A stretch of 56,612 nt of DNA from assembly GCA_902521005.1 (NCBI GenBank), contig CABYPZ010000007.1:1-56612 (forward strand). Direction: 5' to 3'. The translations under genes were made by a program, and so were the position numbers. Positions 19,088 through 29,782 of the stretch are shown piece by piece; positions within the stretch are counted from its first letter, which is position 1; each line of letters opens with the position of its first letter. The stretch comes from an uncultured Pelagibacteraceae bacterium. Its GTDB lineage: Bacteria; Pseudomonadota; Alphaproteobacteria; Pelagibacterales; Pelagibacteraceae. The notes below the pieces were generated by a model. That model saw nothing but the letters and a program-made list of their open reading frames with translations. It was not told the DNA's origin and made no database searches.

Positions 19088-21160
19088 TTATATAGCAGCC
19101 TGTTTTATAGAAAGTTTAACTTTTCCTCTATCAAAACCAATAACTTTCACTTTTACTTGATCACCTTCTTTTACAACATCTGTTACTTTCGCAACTCTTT
19201 TTTCTGCAAGTTCTGAAATATGCACAAGCCCATCTTGTTTTCCAAGAAAATTAACAAATGCGCCAAATTCCATAATTTTCATAACTTTACCATTATAAAT
19301 TTTATTTAATTCAGCCTTAGCAGTTAAATCTTTTATAAATTGTAAAGCAATATTTCTAGACTCTTCGTCTGGTGCCGCGACAGTGACCACACCCTCATCA
19401 TTTACGTCAACTTTAGCGCCAGATTTTTCAACTATTTCTCTAATTGTTGCTCCACCTTTTCCAATTACAGTGGCTATATCTTTTTTATCTACAGTTATTT
19501 TTTCCATTTTTGGAGTATGTTTGCCTACGCCATCTCTTGACTTGGAAAGAGATTTGTTCATTTCACCTAAGATATGAATTCTTCCCTCTTTGGCTTGCTT
19601 TAGAGCCTGTTCCATTATTTCAAATGTAATTCCTGTAATCTTAATGTCCATTTGAAGTGAAGTAATACCATTTTTAGTTCCTGCAACTTTAAAATCCATA
19701 TCACCAAGATGATCCTCATCTCCGAGAATATCTGACAACACACTAAAATCATCTCCCTCTTTAATTAATCCCATTGCAATACCTGCAACTGGTTCTTTTA
19801 TTGGCACACCAGCATCCATTAACGCAAGAGAAGCTCCACAAACTGTTGCCATTGATGATGACCCATTTGACTCTGTTATTTCTGATACAATTCTAAATGT
19901 ATATGGGAAACCTTCTTTTGGAGGTAAAGATGAGTTAATAGCTCTCCAAGCAAGTTTTCCATGTCCAATTTCTCTTCTTCCTGTTCCAATTCTTCCAGTT
20001 TCGCCGACTGAAAAAGGAGGAAAATTATAGTGCAACATAAATCTTTGTCTTTGAAGACCCTCTAAACTTTCAATTCTTTGTTCATCATCTGAAGTTCCAA
20101 GTGTAGTTGTAACAATTGCTTGGGTTTCTCCTCTTGTAAAAAGTGCTGATCCGTGTGTTCTCGGTAAAATTCCTACTTCACACATAATTGGTCTTACATC
20201 AGAAAGACCTCTTCCGTCTATTCTTTTTTTATTCTTTAATATGTCAGTTCTAACTATTCTTTTTTCTAAATTTTTAAGCTCGGAGTTAACATCTAAGTCT
20301 GTAAAATTTTCATTTTCCTCAAACAATTTTTTTGCTTTGTCTGTTATTTCAGAAATTAAATTTGATCTTTCTTTTTTGTCTCTTATAGAAAAGGCTTTTT
20401 TTAATTCATTAGTAAATTCATTTTCAAGTTTTTTCTTAACTTCTGATAGATCTTTTTTTTCTACTATCCAATCAGGTTTCTTACATTCTGCGGCAAGTTC
20501 CTCAATCATATTAATTATTGGTATAAAATTTTCGTGACCAAATTTAACTGCATTTAACATTTCCTCTTCAGTTAATCCGCTTGTTTCAGATTCAACCATT
20601 AAAACTGCATCTTTTGTACCTGCAACAACGAGGTCCAATTTTGAATTTTCTAATTCTTTTTTTGATGGATTAAGGACATAATTGCCATCTATAAAACCAA
20701 CTCTAGAGGCTCCAACAGGTCCCATAAATGGCATGCCTGATATAGCTAAAGCTGCAGATGATGCAATAATTGATAATATATCAGCTTCATTTTCTTTATC
20801 GTAAGATATTACTGTTGGTAATAATTGTACTTCATTTTTAAACTCATCTGGAAATAATGGTCTTATAGGTCTATCTATTAACCTTGAAATTAATGTTTCA
20901 CTTTCAGTTGGTCTAGCTTCTCTTTTAAAATATCCACCAGGTATTTTTCCAGCTGCATAATACTTTTCTTGATAATTAACTGATAATGGAAAATAATCTA
21001 TATCTGGATTTATTTTTTTTGCTCCAACAACAGTTGCTAAAACAACTGTTTCTCCACACGTTGCTATTATCGCTCCATCGGCTTGTCTTGCAATTTTGCC
21101 TGTTTCTAAACTTATTTTTTTTCCTGCTATTTCAACTTCTTTTTTTACTATTTTAAACAT
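19088..21160 (-). CDS. pnp: polyribonucleotide nucleotidyltransferase (PNPase)
   Basis: 3'-to-5' phosphorolytic RNase of mRNA decay. 690 residues with two RNase PH domains (the second containing [11 protein letters not shown]), a KH domain ([11 protein letters not shown]) and an S1 domain ([13 protein letters not shown]). rpsO lies immediately upstream (1 nt apart), the classic rpsO-pnp pair. Some segments such as [13 protein letters not shown] and [15 protein letters not shown] are diagnostic. Confidence 0.97.
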   Translation of the reverse strand: MFKIVKKEVEIAGKKISLETGKIARQADGAIIATCGETVVLATVVGAKKINPDIDYFPLSVNYQEKYYAAGKIPGGYFKREARPTESETLISRLIDRPIRPLFPDEFKNEVQLLPTVISYDKENEADILSIIASSAALAISGMPFMGPVGASRVGFIDGNYVLNPSKKELENSKLDLVVAGTKDAVLMVESETSGLTEEEMLNAVKFGHENFIPIINMIEELAAECKKPDWIVEKKDLSEVKKKLENEFTNELKKAFSIRDKKERSNLISEITDKAKKLFEENENFTDLDVNSELKNLEKRIVRTDILKNKKRIDGRGLSDVRPIMCEVGILPRTHGSALFTRGETQAIVTTTLGTSDDEQRIESLEGLQRQRFMLHYNFPPFSVGETGRIGTGRREIGHGKLAWRAINSSLPPKEGFPYTFRIVSEITESNGSSSMATVCGASLALMDAGVPIKEPVAGIAMGLIKEGDDFSVLSDILGDEDHLGDMDFKVAGTKNGITSLQMDIKITGITFEIMEQALKQAKEGRIHILGEMNKSLSKSRDGVGKHTPKMEKITVDKKDIATVIGKGGATIREIVEKSGAKVDVNDEGVVTVAAPDEESRNIALQFIKDLTAKAELNKIYNGKVMKIMEFGAFVNFLGKQDGLVHISELAEKRVAKVTDVVKEGDQVKVKVIGFDRGKVKLSIKQAAI

Positions 21161-21409
21161 TTACTTCCTTAAATTTAATTTCGATAAAACATTTTTATAT
21201 GAATCTAGTTTATTTTTTTTCAAATAATCCAATAATTTTTTTCTTCTATTAACTGCTCTTAACAGTCCCACTGAAGAATGCTTATCTTTTTTATATTGTT
21301 TAATGTGTTTTGATAAATTTCCTATTTTATCAGTTAATTGAGCTATTTGAACTTCTGATGAACCGGTATCTTTATCGTGAATAGCTAGCTCTTTACTTTT
21401 CTTTTTCAT
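21161..21409 (-). CDS. rpsO: 30S ribosomal protein S15
   Basis: Binds 16S rRNA in the central domain. 82 residues, slightly short at the N-terminus compared with the usual 88-89. It has the conserved DTGSSEVQIAQLTDKI, then HxxQxKxDKHSSVGLLR-like and VNRRKKLLDYLKK segments. Its start overlaps the rbfA stop by one base. In other bacteria S15 regulates its own mRNA; no leader space exists here. Confidence 0.96.
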   Translation of the reverse strand: MKKKSKELAIHDKDTGSSEVQIAQLTDKIGNLSKHIKQYKKDKHSSVGLLRAVNRRKKLLDYLKKNKLDSYKNVLSKLNLRK

Positions 21410-21783
21410 TACATTCCTTGTTTGTTAGTTTGTTTTATTAAGTTTTCAATTTTTTCGGCATAATCAAAAGACTCATCTTTAACAAATAAAATTTTTGGTA
21501 GGTATTTCATAGTTATTTTTTTTGACAAGGCTTTTCTTATTACAAATGAAAATTCTTTTAGTTTTTCAACGATTTCATGCGAATTTTTTCCTCCAAGTGG
21601 TAACACAAAGGCTTTCGCAACCTTGAGATCTTGGCTCATTCTAACTTCAGTTACTGTTATCTCTTTTGTCTCCAAGTTTGGTAATTTTGCTTCCCCCCTT
21701 AAAAAAATCATTCCTAAAGCTTGTTTAACCATCTCACCAACTCTTAATTGTCTTTGAGATACTGTTTTTCCAAGTTTGCTCAT
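21409..21783 (-). CDS. rbfA: ribosome-binding factor A
   Basis: Helps maturation of the 30S subunit's 16S rRNA. 124 residues with QRQLRVGEMVKQAL at the N-terminus and the KH-like fold containing VRMSQDLKVAKAFVLPL and KYLPKILFVKDES. It lies 2 nt after infB. truB, which usually stands between rbfA and rpsO, is absent here. Confidence 0.93.
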   Translation of the reverse strand: MSKLGKTVSQRQLRVGEMVKQALGMIFLRGEAKLPNLETKEITVTEVRMSQDLKVAKAFVLPLGGKNSHEIVEKLKEFSFVIRKALSKKITMKYLPKILFVKDESFDYAEKIENLIKQTNKQGM

Positions 21784-21785
21784 AT

Positions 21786-23987
21786 TTAAATTTGTCTTTC
21801 TATAACTGTAGAGTTGTAAACTTCAATTATATCTTTTTTTTGAAATTCAGTGAAATTTTTTACTGTAATACCACATTCTAAACCTTCGGCTACTTGTTTG
21901 GTCTGGTTTTTTTCTCTAAAAAGTGAACCAATTTTTCCTGTAAATATAATCGCTCCATCTCTTATTATTCTAGCATCACTTTCTTGTGATATCTCACCTT
22001 CAATTACTTTTGATCCTGCAACCTTTCCAACTTTGGAGACCTTAAATATTTCTAGTACTTCAGCTGATCCGATAATTTTTTCTTGAACGTCTGGTGTAAG
22101 TAAACCAGACATTTTTTTCTTAGTAAAATCCAGTAGTTCATAAATTATATTAAATGAATTTATATTTATTTTTTCTTTCTCAGCTAATTTTTTTGCTTCT
22201 TTATTTGGTTTAACATTAAAAGCAAGAAGTAAAGCATTAGATGCTTTAGCAAGACTAACATCTGTTTCTGTAATCATTCCTATATCAGATAATATAATTT
22301 TAGGTTTCACCTCTTCATGCTTTATTTGAGATATTGCATTTTTAATTGCTTCAGAAGACCCGTGAACATCTGACTTAATTATAATATTAAGTTCTTCTGA
22401 AATTTTATCTTGGAAAGCTGAGTCTTGTGTAACAAATGTTAAAGGATTTTTACCTTTTTGAGTTTCAATTACTCTAGCTTCACATAAAGATTTGGCCTCT
22501 TTTTCATTTTCTAATACGAGGAAATCATCTCCTGCTTTTGCTGCACCATTAATTCCTAAAACTTCTACTGGAGTTGAGGGATTTGCAGTATCAATATTTT
22601 CACCATTATCATTTATAAGAGCTCTAACCTTGCCCCATTTTAATCCACTGACAAAATAATCTCCTTTTTTTAAAGTCCCTGATGTAACTATAATATTTAC
22701 TATTGGTCCTCTACCAATATCTATTTTTGATTCTAAAACTATACCATTTGCTTTCAAGTCAAAGTCTGATTTCAAATCTAAAAGCTCCGCTTGAAGTAAA
22801 ACTGACTCTATTAATTTATCAATGTTTCTATTTTCTTTGGTTGAAATTTCAACCATTAACGTGTCTCCTGAAAGCTCCTCAGCAATTAATTCATGTTCTA
22901 AAAGTTGATTTTTTATTTTTTGTGGATCTGAGTCTGGGAGATCACATTTATTAATTGCAACTACTATTGGAACTTTTGCAGCTTTCGCATGTTTTATAGA
23001 CTCTATAGTTTGTGGTTTAACACCGTCGTCGGCAGCTACAACTAATATAACTATGTCAGTTAATTTTGAACCTCTTGCTCTCATCTCAGTGAAAGCTGCA
23101 TGCCCAGGCGTATCTATAAAAGTAATTTTATTAGTCTTATATTCTATTTGGTAAGCTCCTAAATGTTGGGTAATCCCTCCAAATTCACCTGAAACTACAT
23201 TTGTTTTTCTAAGTGAGTCTAAAACTGAAGTTTTTCCATGATCAACATGACCCATTACAGTTATAATCGGTGGACGACTCTTAAGATTTTCAGATTTAAC
23301 ATTTTTAATTTTTTTTATTATTTCTTCTGCTTTTTGCTCTTTTATCGGATTGTGTCCAAATTCCTGAACCAAATATTCTGCAATATCTGCATTAATATTA
23401 TGATTTATTGTTGCTGTAACTCCCATACCAAGCAATTTTTTTATTAAAGAACTTGATTGCTCTGCCATTCTGTTTGCTAACTCTCTTATAGTAATTACTT
23501 CAGGAATATTAACGTCTCTTTTAATTGGTTTTAAATTATCTTTTAATTCATCTTTTTTAAGTTCTTTATTCTCTTTTTGTTTAGCCCTTTTATAAGAGGC
23601 AAGGCTTCTACCTTTGAGTTCGATATCTTCATCACTTAAAGCTCTTGATACTGTCAATTTTAATTCTCTTCTTTTGGATCCTATTTTTCCTTTTTGAACT
23701 GGTTCACCTTTTAACCTTTTTGTAGCTCTTTGTTCTGCTAATTTCCTTTTTTCAAAATCATTTGATTTAGAGGGTGAAATAAAATTGTCTTGTTTAAACT
23801 TAAAATTTTGCTTAGGTTTAAAATTTTTAGTTTGTGTTTGATTTTTCTGGAATGATGTTTTGTTACCAAACTTTGGTTTTTTTTCTATTATTACTGAATT
23901 TTTACCTTGTGATTTTGCAAGTTCAATATTGTTTATAGTTTTTTTGGAACTTCCAGAAATAGATAGTTTTAATTTTTTTTTTTCCAT
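21786..23987 (-). CDS. infB: translation initiation factor IF-2
   Basis: GTPase that brings initiator tRNA to the 30S subunit. 733 residues, short for the family because the lysine-rich N-terminal region (about 1-160) is reduced. An IF2_N domain follows (ITIRELANRMAEQSSSLIK), then the G domain with GHVDHGKTS, DTPGHAAF and NKCD, and domains II-IV. 10 nt separate it from nusA. Confidence 0.97.
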   Translation of the reverse strand: MEKKKLKLSISGSSKKTINNIELAKSQGKNSVIIEKKPKFGNKTSFQKNQTQTKNFKPKQNFKFKQDNFISPSKSNDFEKRKLAEQRATKRLKGEPVQKGKIGSKRRELKLTVSRALSDEDIELKGRSLASYKRAKQKENKELKKDELKDNLKPIKRDVNIPEVITIRELANRMAEQSSSLIKKLLGMGVTATINHNINADIAEYLVQEFGHNPIKEQKAEEIIKKIKNVKSENLKSRPPIITVMGHVDHGKTSVLDSLRKTNVVSGEFGGITQHLGAYQIEYKTNKITFIDTPGHAAFTEMRARGSKLTDIVILVVAADDGVKPQTIESIKHAKAAKVPIVVAINKCDLPDSDPQKIKNQLLEHELIAEELSGDTLMVEISTKENRNIDKLIESVLLQAELLDLKSDFDLKANGIVLESKIDIGRGPIVNIIVTSGTLKKGDYFVSGLKWGKVRALINDNGENIDTANPSTPVEVLGINGAAKAGDDFLVLENEKEAKSLCEARVIETQKGKNPLTFVTQDSAFQDKISEELNIIIKSDVHGSSEAIKNAISQIKHEEVKPKIILSDIGMITETDVSLAKASNALLLAFNVKPNKEAKKLAEKEKININSFNIIYELLDFTKKKMSGLLTPDVQEKIIGSAEVLEIFKVSKVGKVAGSKVIEGEISQESDARIIRDGAIIFTGKIGSLFREKNQTKQVAEGLECGITVKNFTEFQKKDIIEVYNSTVIERQI

Positions 23988-23997
23988 TTATCATCTC

Positions 23998-25551
23998 TCA
24001 ATCTTTATATGCTTTTTCTCTAGCAGACATTATTAAATCATCAGACTCTTTTTTTGATAAAGCAAAATCTTCTAAATAACCTTTGATCTTTATTCTTTCA
24101 CCTTTAACTATATCATATGTTCCTGTTAATTCGTCAGAAGAAAGGTCGGCAAAATCTGTTAGGGTTAATATTTTTTGTTCCCCTAAAGTCACAAGCATAC
24201 CAGGTGTTAATCCTGAATGATTTATTAGATCATTTTCAAGACCTAAATCTCTTATTTTTTTTGTAATTTCTTCTTGATCTTTTTGATAAAACTCTTGAGC
24301 TCTTTGTATTAACTCTTTAGCAGTATCGTCCTCAATACCTTCAATTTTTGTCAAAGCCTCTGGCTGACTATCTTTAATATCATCAATAGATGAGAATCCT
24401 TCAGCAACTAACAATTGACCAAGTGTTTCATCTAATTCCAGATTTTTTACAAAGTTGTCAGTTTTTTCCTTAAATTCAATTTGTCTTCTTTCAGAGTCCT
24501 CTTGATCGGTAAGAATATTTATTTCATAATTCAAAAGTTTTGTTGCCAATCTAACATTTTGACCTCTTCTACCTATCGCTTTACTTAAATTTTCCTCTGT
24601 TAATATCACATCTAATTTTTTAAATTCGTTGTCGACGTTAACTCTTTGAACAATAGCTGGAGAAAGTGCATTTGAAACAAATACTGCTGGGTCTTCTGAC
24701 CAATTAACTATATCAATTTTTTCACCTTGAAGTTCATTTACTACAGCTTGCACTCTACTTCCTCTCATTCCTACGCATGCTCCAACAGGATCTAAGGAAG
24801 TATCTATTGCCTTAACACATATTTTTGCTCTACTACCTGGATCCCGAGCAGAAGACTTAATCTCAATTAATCCATCATATATCTCTGGAACTTCTTGAAT
24901 AAATAATTTTTCCATAAATTTAGGGTGAGCACGTGATAAAAATATTTGCTGACCTCTTGGTTCTCTTCTCACATCCAAACAGTATGCTTTTACTCTGTCT
25001 CCAGCTTTTATATTTTCTCTTGGTATCATTTCATTTTTTTGAATTATTGCCTCTGTTCTTCCAAGATCTACAATTATATTTCCAAATTCTAATCTTTTAA
25101 CGATTCCACTTAAAATTGAGTCTTTTTTATCTATGAAATCATTAAATTGTCTTTCTCGTTCTGCTTCTCTTACATTAAAATTTATTACCTGTTTTGCTGT
25201 TTGAGCTGCAATTCTCCCAAAATCGAAAGATGGTAGTGGCTGTAAAACCTCGTCTCCAATTTTTTTGTCACTATTACTGCTATTCATTTTTGTTGCCTGG
25301 TCTAAACTAATTTCGATATTTGAATTTTCAGGTTTTTCAACAATTATTAGTTTCCTGTAAATTCCAATTTCTCCATTCTCTCTATCGATCAAGACCTTAA
25401 TTTCATTTTCAGATCCAAATTTTGATTTTGCTGCTTTTGCAATACCATTTTCCATAGAGTCGATAATTAATTCTTTATCTATCGATTTTTCTAAAGCAAC
25501 AGCTTCAGCTATTCTCAGTAATTCTAATTTGTCAGCTCTTCTATTTAACAT
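23998..25551 (-). CDS. nusA: transcription termination/antitermination factor NusA
   Basis: RNA-polymerase-binding factor that promotes pausing and hairpin-dependent termination. 517 residues from the ATG at 25551; a TTG at 25566 is possible but lies at the end of a terminator. The N-terminal domain starts ADKLELLRIAEAVALEKS, an S1 domain is near 135-200, and KH domains contain DPVGACVGMRGSRV and AIGRRGQNVRLA. Two C-terminal acidic repeat-like modules follow. There is no Shine-Dalgarno sequence and only 13 nt between the terminator's U-run and the ATG. Confidence 0.96.
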   Translation of the reverse strand: MLNRRADKLELLRIAEAVALEKSIDKELIIDSMENGIAKAAKSKFGSENEIKVLIDRENGEIGIYRKLIIVEKPENSNIEISLDQATKMNSSNSDKKIGDEVLQPLPSFDFGRIAAQTAKQVINFNVREAERERQFNDFIDKKDSILSGIVKRLEFGNIIVDLGRTEAIIQKNEMIPRENIKAGDRVKAYCLDVRREPRGQQIFLSRAHPKFMEKLFIQEVPEIYDGLIEIKSSARDPGSRAKICVKAIDTSLDPVGACVGMRGSRVQAVVNELQGEKIDIVNWSEDPAVFVSNALSPAIVQRVNVDNEFKKLDVILTEENLSKAIGRRGQNVRLATKLLNYEINILTDQEDSERRQIEFKEKTDNFVKNLELDETLGQLLVAEGFSSIDDIKDSQPEALTKIEGIEDDTAKELIQRAQEFYQKDQEEITKKIRDLGLENDLINHSGLTPGMLVTLGEQKILTLTDFADLSSDELTGTYDIVKGERIKIKGYLEDFALSKKESDDLIMSAREKAYKD

Positions 25552-25564
25552 TTTTATTTTATCC

Positions 25565-25591
25565 AAAAAAAAATGGGCCGAGGCCCATTTT
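25565..25591 (-). terminator. intrinsic terminator/attenuator immediately before nusA
   Basis: On the minus strand AAAATGGGCC-TC-GGCCCATTTT folds to a strong hairpin (25570-25591; effective loop of four) and continues into nine T residues (25565-25573). It lies after metK and ends 13 nt before the nusA ATG. It may simply end the metK transcript, but any transcript that reaches nusA from upstream must pass it. Confidence 0.85.
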
Positions 25592-25647
25592 GAAATTTCA
25601 ATAATATGAATTGAATATAGGTATTTTTATCTAATTTTCAATATTAA

Positions 25648-26811
25648 TTACTTGCTAAAAACATTAGCTTTATCTGTTTTTTCCCATGAAAATGAGCCAT
25701 CAGAGCCGTGTTCTCTTCCAAAGTGTCCATAGGCAGCAGTTTGCTCATATATTGGTTTATTTAATCCCAGCATTTCCCTTATACCTCTAGGACTTAAGTC
25801 AAAATTTTCACTTATCAATTTTTCTACATGTCTATTTTTTTCTTCATCATTATCGAAAAGATCAACATAGATTGATAAAGGTTTTGACACCCCTATAGCA
25901 TATGCAAGTTGAATTAAACATTTGTCAGCAATTTTAGAGGCAACAACATTTTTTGCTAAATATCTTGATGCATAAGCAGCAGACCTGTCTACTTTTGTTG
26001 GATCTTTTCCAGAAAATGCTCCTCCTCCGTGAGGTGCAGCACCTCCATAAGTATCAACAATTATTTTTCTTCCTGTTAATCCACTATCTCCATCTGGTCC
26101 ACCAATTACAAAATTACCTGTAGGATTTATATAAATCTCTTTTTCATCAAGATTTCCTAATAAACTTTTTGGAATAGATCTCTCAATATATGGCATGCAA
26201 AGCTCTTTAACTTTTGCTAAATTAACATCTTTAGAATGTTGCGTAGAGATTACTACTGATTTTACAGCATTAGGCAAACCATCTTTATACTCAATTGTAA
26301 TTTGACTTTTTGAATCAGGTTCTATTCCTTTAAGCTTTCCAGATTTTCTATCTTCAGCCATTAATCTTAAAATTCTATGTGAGTAATGAATTGGAGCTGG
26401 CATTAAAACATCAGTTTCGTTACACGCATATCCAAACATAATTCCCTGGTCTCCAGCACCTTCATCTTTATTTCCAGATGAATCTACACCCATAGCTATG
26501 TCTGCTGACTGAGAGTGTAAATGTGTTTCAATCTTAGTAGTGTCTCTCCAACTAAAACCATCTTGATCATAACCAATATCCTTAATACATTCTCTGACTT
26601 TTTGAATTAAATCGTCTTTTTTAATTTCAGGTCCTCTAACTTCTCCTGCTAAAACTACCTTATTTGTTGTTGTTAAAGTTTCGCAAGCTACCCTTGATTG
26701 TGGTTCTGCACCTAAATAGCTATCTACAACCATGTCTGATATTCTGTCGCAAACTTTATCTGGATGTCCTTCTGAAACTGACTCGCTAGTAAATAAATAA
26801 TTTTTTTTCAT
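25648..26811 (-). CDS. metK: S-adenosylmethionine synthetase
   Basis: Makes SAM from methionine and ATP. 387 residues with the N-terminal [16 protein letters not shown], the conserved hexapeptide-like [12 protein letters not shown] and the P-loop [19 protein letters not shown]. It starts one base after the lnt stop. No SAM riboswitch can be placed ahead of it because there is no leader space. Confidence 0.97.
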   Translation of the reverse strand: MKKNYLFTSESVSEGHPDKVCDRISDMVVDSYLGAEPQSRVACETLTTTNKVVLAGEVRGPEIKKDDLIQKVRECIKDIGYDQDGFSWRDTTKIETHLHSQSADIAMGVDSSGNKDEGAGDQGIMFGYACNETDVLMPAPIHYSHRILRLMAEDRKSGKLKGIEPDSKSQITIEYKDGLPNAVKSVVISTQHSKDVNLAKVKELCMPYIERSIPKSLLGNLDEKEIYINPTGNFVIGGPDGDSGLTGRKIIVDTYGGAAPHGGGAFSGKDPTKVDRSAAYASRYLAKNVVASKIADKCLIQLAYAIGVSKPLSIYVDLFDNDEEKNRHVEKLISENFDLSPRGIREMLGLNKPIYEQTAAYGHFGREHGSDGSFSWEKTDKANVFSK

Positions 26812-26812
26812 C

Positions 26813-28333
26813 TTAACTCCCTTTCTTTTTTAAAAAAAAAATTAAACTAATATAAATTAACAAGAAATAAAAGAAGATCTTGTTACCGTGTGAACTAAAA
26901 AAGGTTTTTTTTATAAATTTTAAACTTCTAATTTCAATTACTCCCCTGTCAGTTGATTCAATTTTATTGATTATCTCCCCTTTGTAATTAATAAATGCAG
27001 ATATTCCATTGTTAGTAGAACGAATAGAATTTTTTCCCTCCTCTATAGATCTAAAAATCAAATGTGAAAAATGTTGGTATGGTCCTATAGAATTTCCAAA
27101 CCAACCGTCTTCGGATATATTTAGTATTAAATCATAATCAGTTTTTGAATAATTCAATTTACCAGAATAAATTATTTCATAACAGATTAATGGAAGGAAA
27201 TTAATTCCATTAATTTCAATTATTTCCCTTTCTAAACTTTTTGAAAAAGAACCATAACCTGGAGTTATTTTTTTTAAACCAAATTTGGTTAATAAACTTT
27301 CTAAAGGTAGAAACTCTCCAAATGGAACAAGTTTATTTTTATCGTATATTTGTAATATATTTGTGTCTTTATCAATAACAGCCATAGAATTATAAACCTT
27401 ATTGTTATCAGCTCTATTAATACCTAAAATTATCTTATGGTTCTCCGAAAAATTGTTTGAAAATAATTGTTTATATCGATGCAGATCATCTAGATACACT
27501 GATGCAAAAGTACCTTCTGGAAAAATAAAAATAGAGTTTTCAAATTTATTTGGACTGCTGAGTTTTATTAATTCTTCAATTAATTCATAAGTATCATAAT
27601 TCTGAAAAAATTTATTGATTTCAATTTTAGGAGAGATGATTTTGACTAAAAAGTTTAGATCTGTCTTTTTAACTGAAAGATCTTTTTTTAACATTGATGA
27701 ACCATATAAATAATTAAAAATTAATAATAATAAAGTTGAAAAAATAAAAATTAATTTTTCTTTTTTTCCATATTTAAAAAAAATTACAGAAGGTATTAAA
27801 AAAATATTTATTACCAATAAATTTAGAGAGTAAGTTCCTACTAATGATAAAATTTGAATCATTGGTAGATATTCAGTTAAAGAAAATACAATTAGATTCC
27901 ATGGGAAACCGCTCAAAACAAAGCCTCTAATATATTCAACTGATCCAAAAATTATTGAAAAGATTAAAATTGAGGAAACCTTATTATTTAAATTAAACAT
28001 TGAAGAGATTAACGTTACTAATCCATAAAAAATACCAAGAAACAATGGAATTAAAATTAGAGCAAATGGTATCAAAGCTTTATAAATTTCCTCAAAAGTC
28101 AAAGAATGAGTTAACCAATATAAGCTGGAAATAAAGTAACCAAAACCAAATATCCAACCAATACAAAAAGATATAATTTTACCTTTTTTGTAGTTAGAAA
28201 TAAAAAAAATAAATAATAATGGGAAAGTAATAAAATTAATAAAGAAAAAATTATAAGGAGGTAGACTGAATGAAGAAATAATACCAAGAATAATTGGGAA
28301 AAAAAATATTAATAATCTATTTTGTAATATCAA
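26813..28333 (-). CDS. lnt: apolipoprotein N-acyltransferase
   Basis: Adds the third acyl chain to lipoproteins at the periplasmic face of the inner membrane. 506 residues: several N-terminal transmembrane helices, a periplasmic nitrilase-like domain and a final helix. Catalytic glutamate, lysine and cysteine are in [17 protein letters not shown] and LICYEI. It is needed for the lipoproteins encoded in this window (LptE, DUF3576, BON, LptM-like). corC/tlyC, normally upstream, is absent. Confidence 0.95.
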   Translation of the reverse strand: MILQNRLLIFFFPIILGIISSFSLPPYNFFFINFITFPLLFIFFISNYKKGKIISFCIGWIFGFGYFISSLYWLTHSLTFEEIYKALIPFALILIPLFLGIFYGLVTLISSMFNLNNKVSSILIFSIIFGSVEYIRGFVLSGFPWNLIVFSLTEYLPMIQILSLVGTYSLNLLVINIFLIPSVIFFKYGKKEKLIFIFSTLLLLIFNYLYGSSMLKKDLSVKKTDLNFLVKIISPKIEINKFFQNYDTYELIEELIKLSSPNKFENSIFIFPEGTFASVYLDDLHRYKQLFSNNFSENHKIILGINRADNNKVYNSMAVIDKDTNILQIYDKNKLVPFGEFLPLESLLTKFGLKKITPGYGSFSKSLEREIIEINGINFLPLICYEIIYSGKLNYSKTDYDLILNISEDGWFGNSIGPYQHFSHLIFRSIEEGKNSIRSTNNGISAFINYKGEIINKIESTDRGVIEIRSLKFIKKTFFSSHGNKIFFYFLLIYISLIFFLKKKGS

Positions 28334-28334
28334 T

Positions 28335-28778
28335 TTATGCTTTTTTATTTAAATAATTTAAAATTAAATTTTCTTTTTTATTCATTCTATTAAAATCCCT
28401 TAAATTTTTATGATCATATCCCATTAAATGTAGGTAACCATGTATCCAAATTTTATCAAATTCAATATAAAAATTTGATTTTTTTGATCTTTGATTAATT
28501 ATGTCATAACTAATTGCTATATCACCAATATAATTTTTGTTATTAGGTAAATTTTTAATTGGAAATGAAAGAACATCTGTTGGAATATTTTTTTTTCTAA
28601 ATTTATTATTTAAAAATTTCATATTTTTATTATCAGTTAACAATATTGAGAATTCTTTGTTGGTATTAAAAGCTCCAACTTTTGAAAGTTTGTTAAATTT
28701 ATTTTTGATGTAAATAGATGGATTTTTTATATATTTTTGCCATTTTTTATTATCTAAAATTACATTAGTTTTTATCAT
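28335..28778 (-). CDS. ybeY: endoribonuclease YbeY (rRNA maturation)
   Basis: Metal-dependent RNase in 16S rRNA 3' end processing. 147 residues with the zinc motif H-x3-H-x5-H in IHGYLHLMGYDHKN and the upstream TDVLSFP segment. It overlaps the phoH-like gene by one base; the pair is conserved in most bacteria. Confidence 0.95.
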   Translation of the reverse strand: MIKTNVILDNKKWQKYIKNPSIYIKNKFNKLSKVGAFNTNKEFSILLTDNKNMKFLNNKFRKKNIPTDVLSFPIKNLPNNKNYIGDIAISYDIINQRSKKSNFYIEFDKIWIHGYLHLMGYDHKNLRDFNRMNKKENLILNYLNKKA

Positions 28779-29782
28779 TAATCATTATTTTGATCTGCAT
28801 ATGCCTTAACAATTTTTGAAACTAAAGGGTGTCTAACAACATCCTTATGATCAAAATCTACAACCGAAATTTCATCTAGATGACCAATTAATTTTTTTGA
28901 ACGACTTAACCCTGATAATGATTTATTTGGTAAATCAATTTGTGATGGATCACCATTAATAACAATTTTGGAATTTTCCCCTATTCGAGTTAAAAACATT
29001 TTTATTTGAGTATCTGTTGCATTTTGTGCCTCATCTAAAATAGCAAATGAATTTTTCAAAGTTCTACCTCTCATAAAAGCTAAAGGTGCAATTTCTATAT
29101 CTCCAACCTCAATTTTTTTTTGAATTTTTTCGAAATCTAAAAGGTCGTATAGTGAGTCATATAATGGTCTAAGATATGGATCTACCTTTTCTCTCATATC
29201 GCCTGGCAAAAAACCTAATCTCTCTCCAGCTTCAACTGCAGGCCTAGATAAAATAATTCTTTCAATTTTTTTTTCTAGTAACATTGTTAACCCTACGGCT
29301 ACTGCTAAAAATGTTTTTCCAGTTCCTGCTGGACCTGATGAAATAATAATTTCTTTTTCCTTTAAAGCTCTAACATAATTTTTTTGTTTTTCTGATCTTG
29401 GAATTACAGATTTCTTTGGAGTTTTAATTATATATTCCAAATTTTTTTCAGAACTTATTTTTTCATTAATCATGAAATTATTTATTGATGAAATTATATC
29501 TTTTTTTTCAATTGATCCATTAATTATAAATCTATCATTTAAAAATTTAATAGCATTCTTAACAATTTCGTTATTTTTTGTGGTACTTTTGACTAAAATT
29601 GAATTGCCTCTAGAATAAATATTTATATTAGTAAGTTTTTCAAGTTCTTTTAAATTGTTATTAAATTCACCAACTACTCCTAGTAGATTCTCATTGCTTT
29701 GAAAAATTATGCTTAATGTATCGTTATCAGCATAAACATACTTTAAATCAGATTTAAATTTTTTTTGAGCAGAATTACTCAA
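28778..29782 (-). CDS. ybeZ: PhoH-family ATPase (YbeZ)
   Basis: P-loop ATPase linked to RNA metabolism and partner of YbeY. 334 residues. An N-terminal KH-like region is followed by the PhoH domain with Walker A GPAGTGKT, the segment LSRPAVEAGERLGFLPGD, and Walker B FAILDEAQN. It overlaps miaB by 4 nt and ybeY by one base. Confidence 0.94.
   Translation of the reverse strand: MSNSAQKKFKSDLKYVYADNDTLSIIFQSNENLLGVVGEFNNNLKELEKLTNINIYSRGNSILVKSTTKNNEIVKNAIKFLNDRFIINGSIEKKDIISSINNFMINEKISSEKNLEYIIKTPKKSVIPRSEKQKNYVRALKEKEIIISSGPAGTGKTFLAVAVGLTMLLEKKIERIILSRPAVEAGERLGFLPGDMREKVDPYLRPLYDSLYDLLDFEKIQKKIEVGDIEIAPLAFMRGRTLKNSFAILDEAQNATDTQIKMFLTRIGENSKIVINGDPSQIDLPNKSLSGLSRSKKLIGHLDEISVVDFDHKDVVRHPLVSKIVKAYADQNND

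Noticed and set aside
25592-25647. Riboswitch or small RNA between metK and nusA
   Set aside because: Apart from the terminator hairpin only AT-rich sequence without stable pairing is visible.
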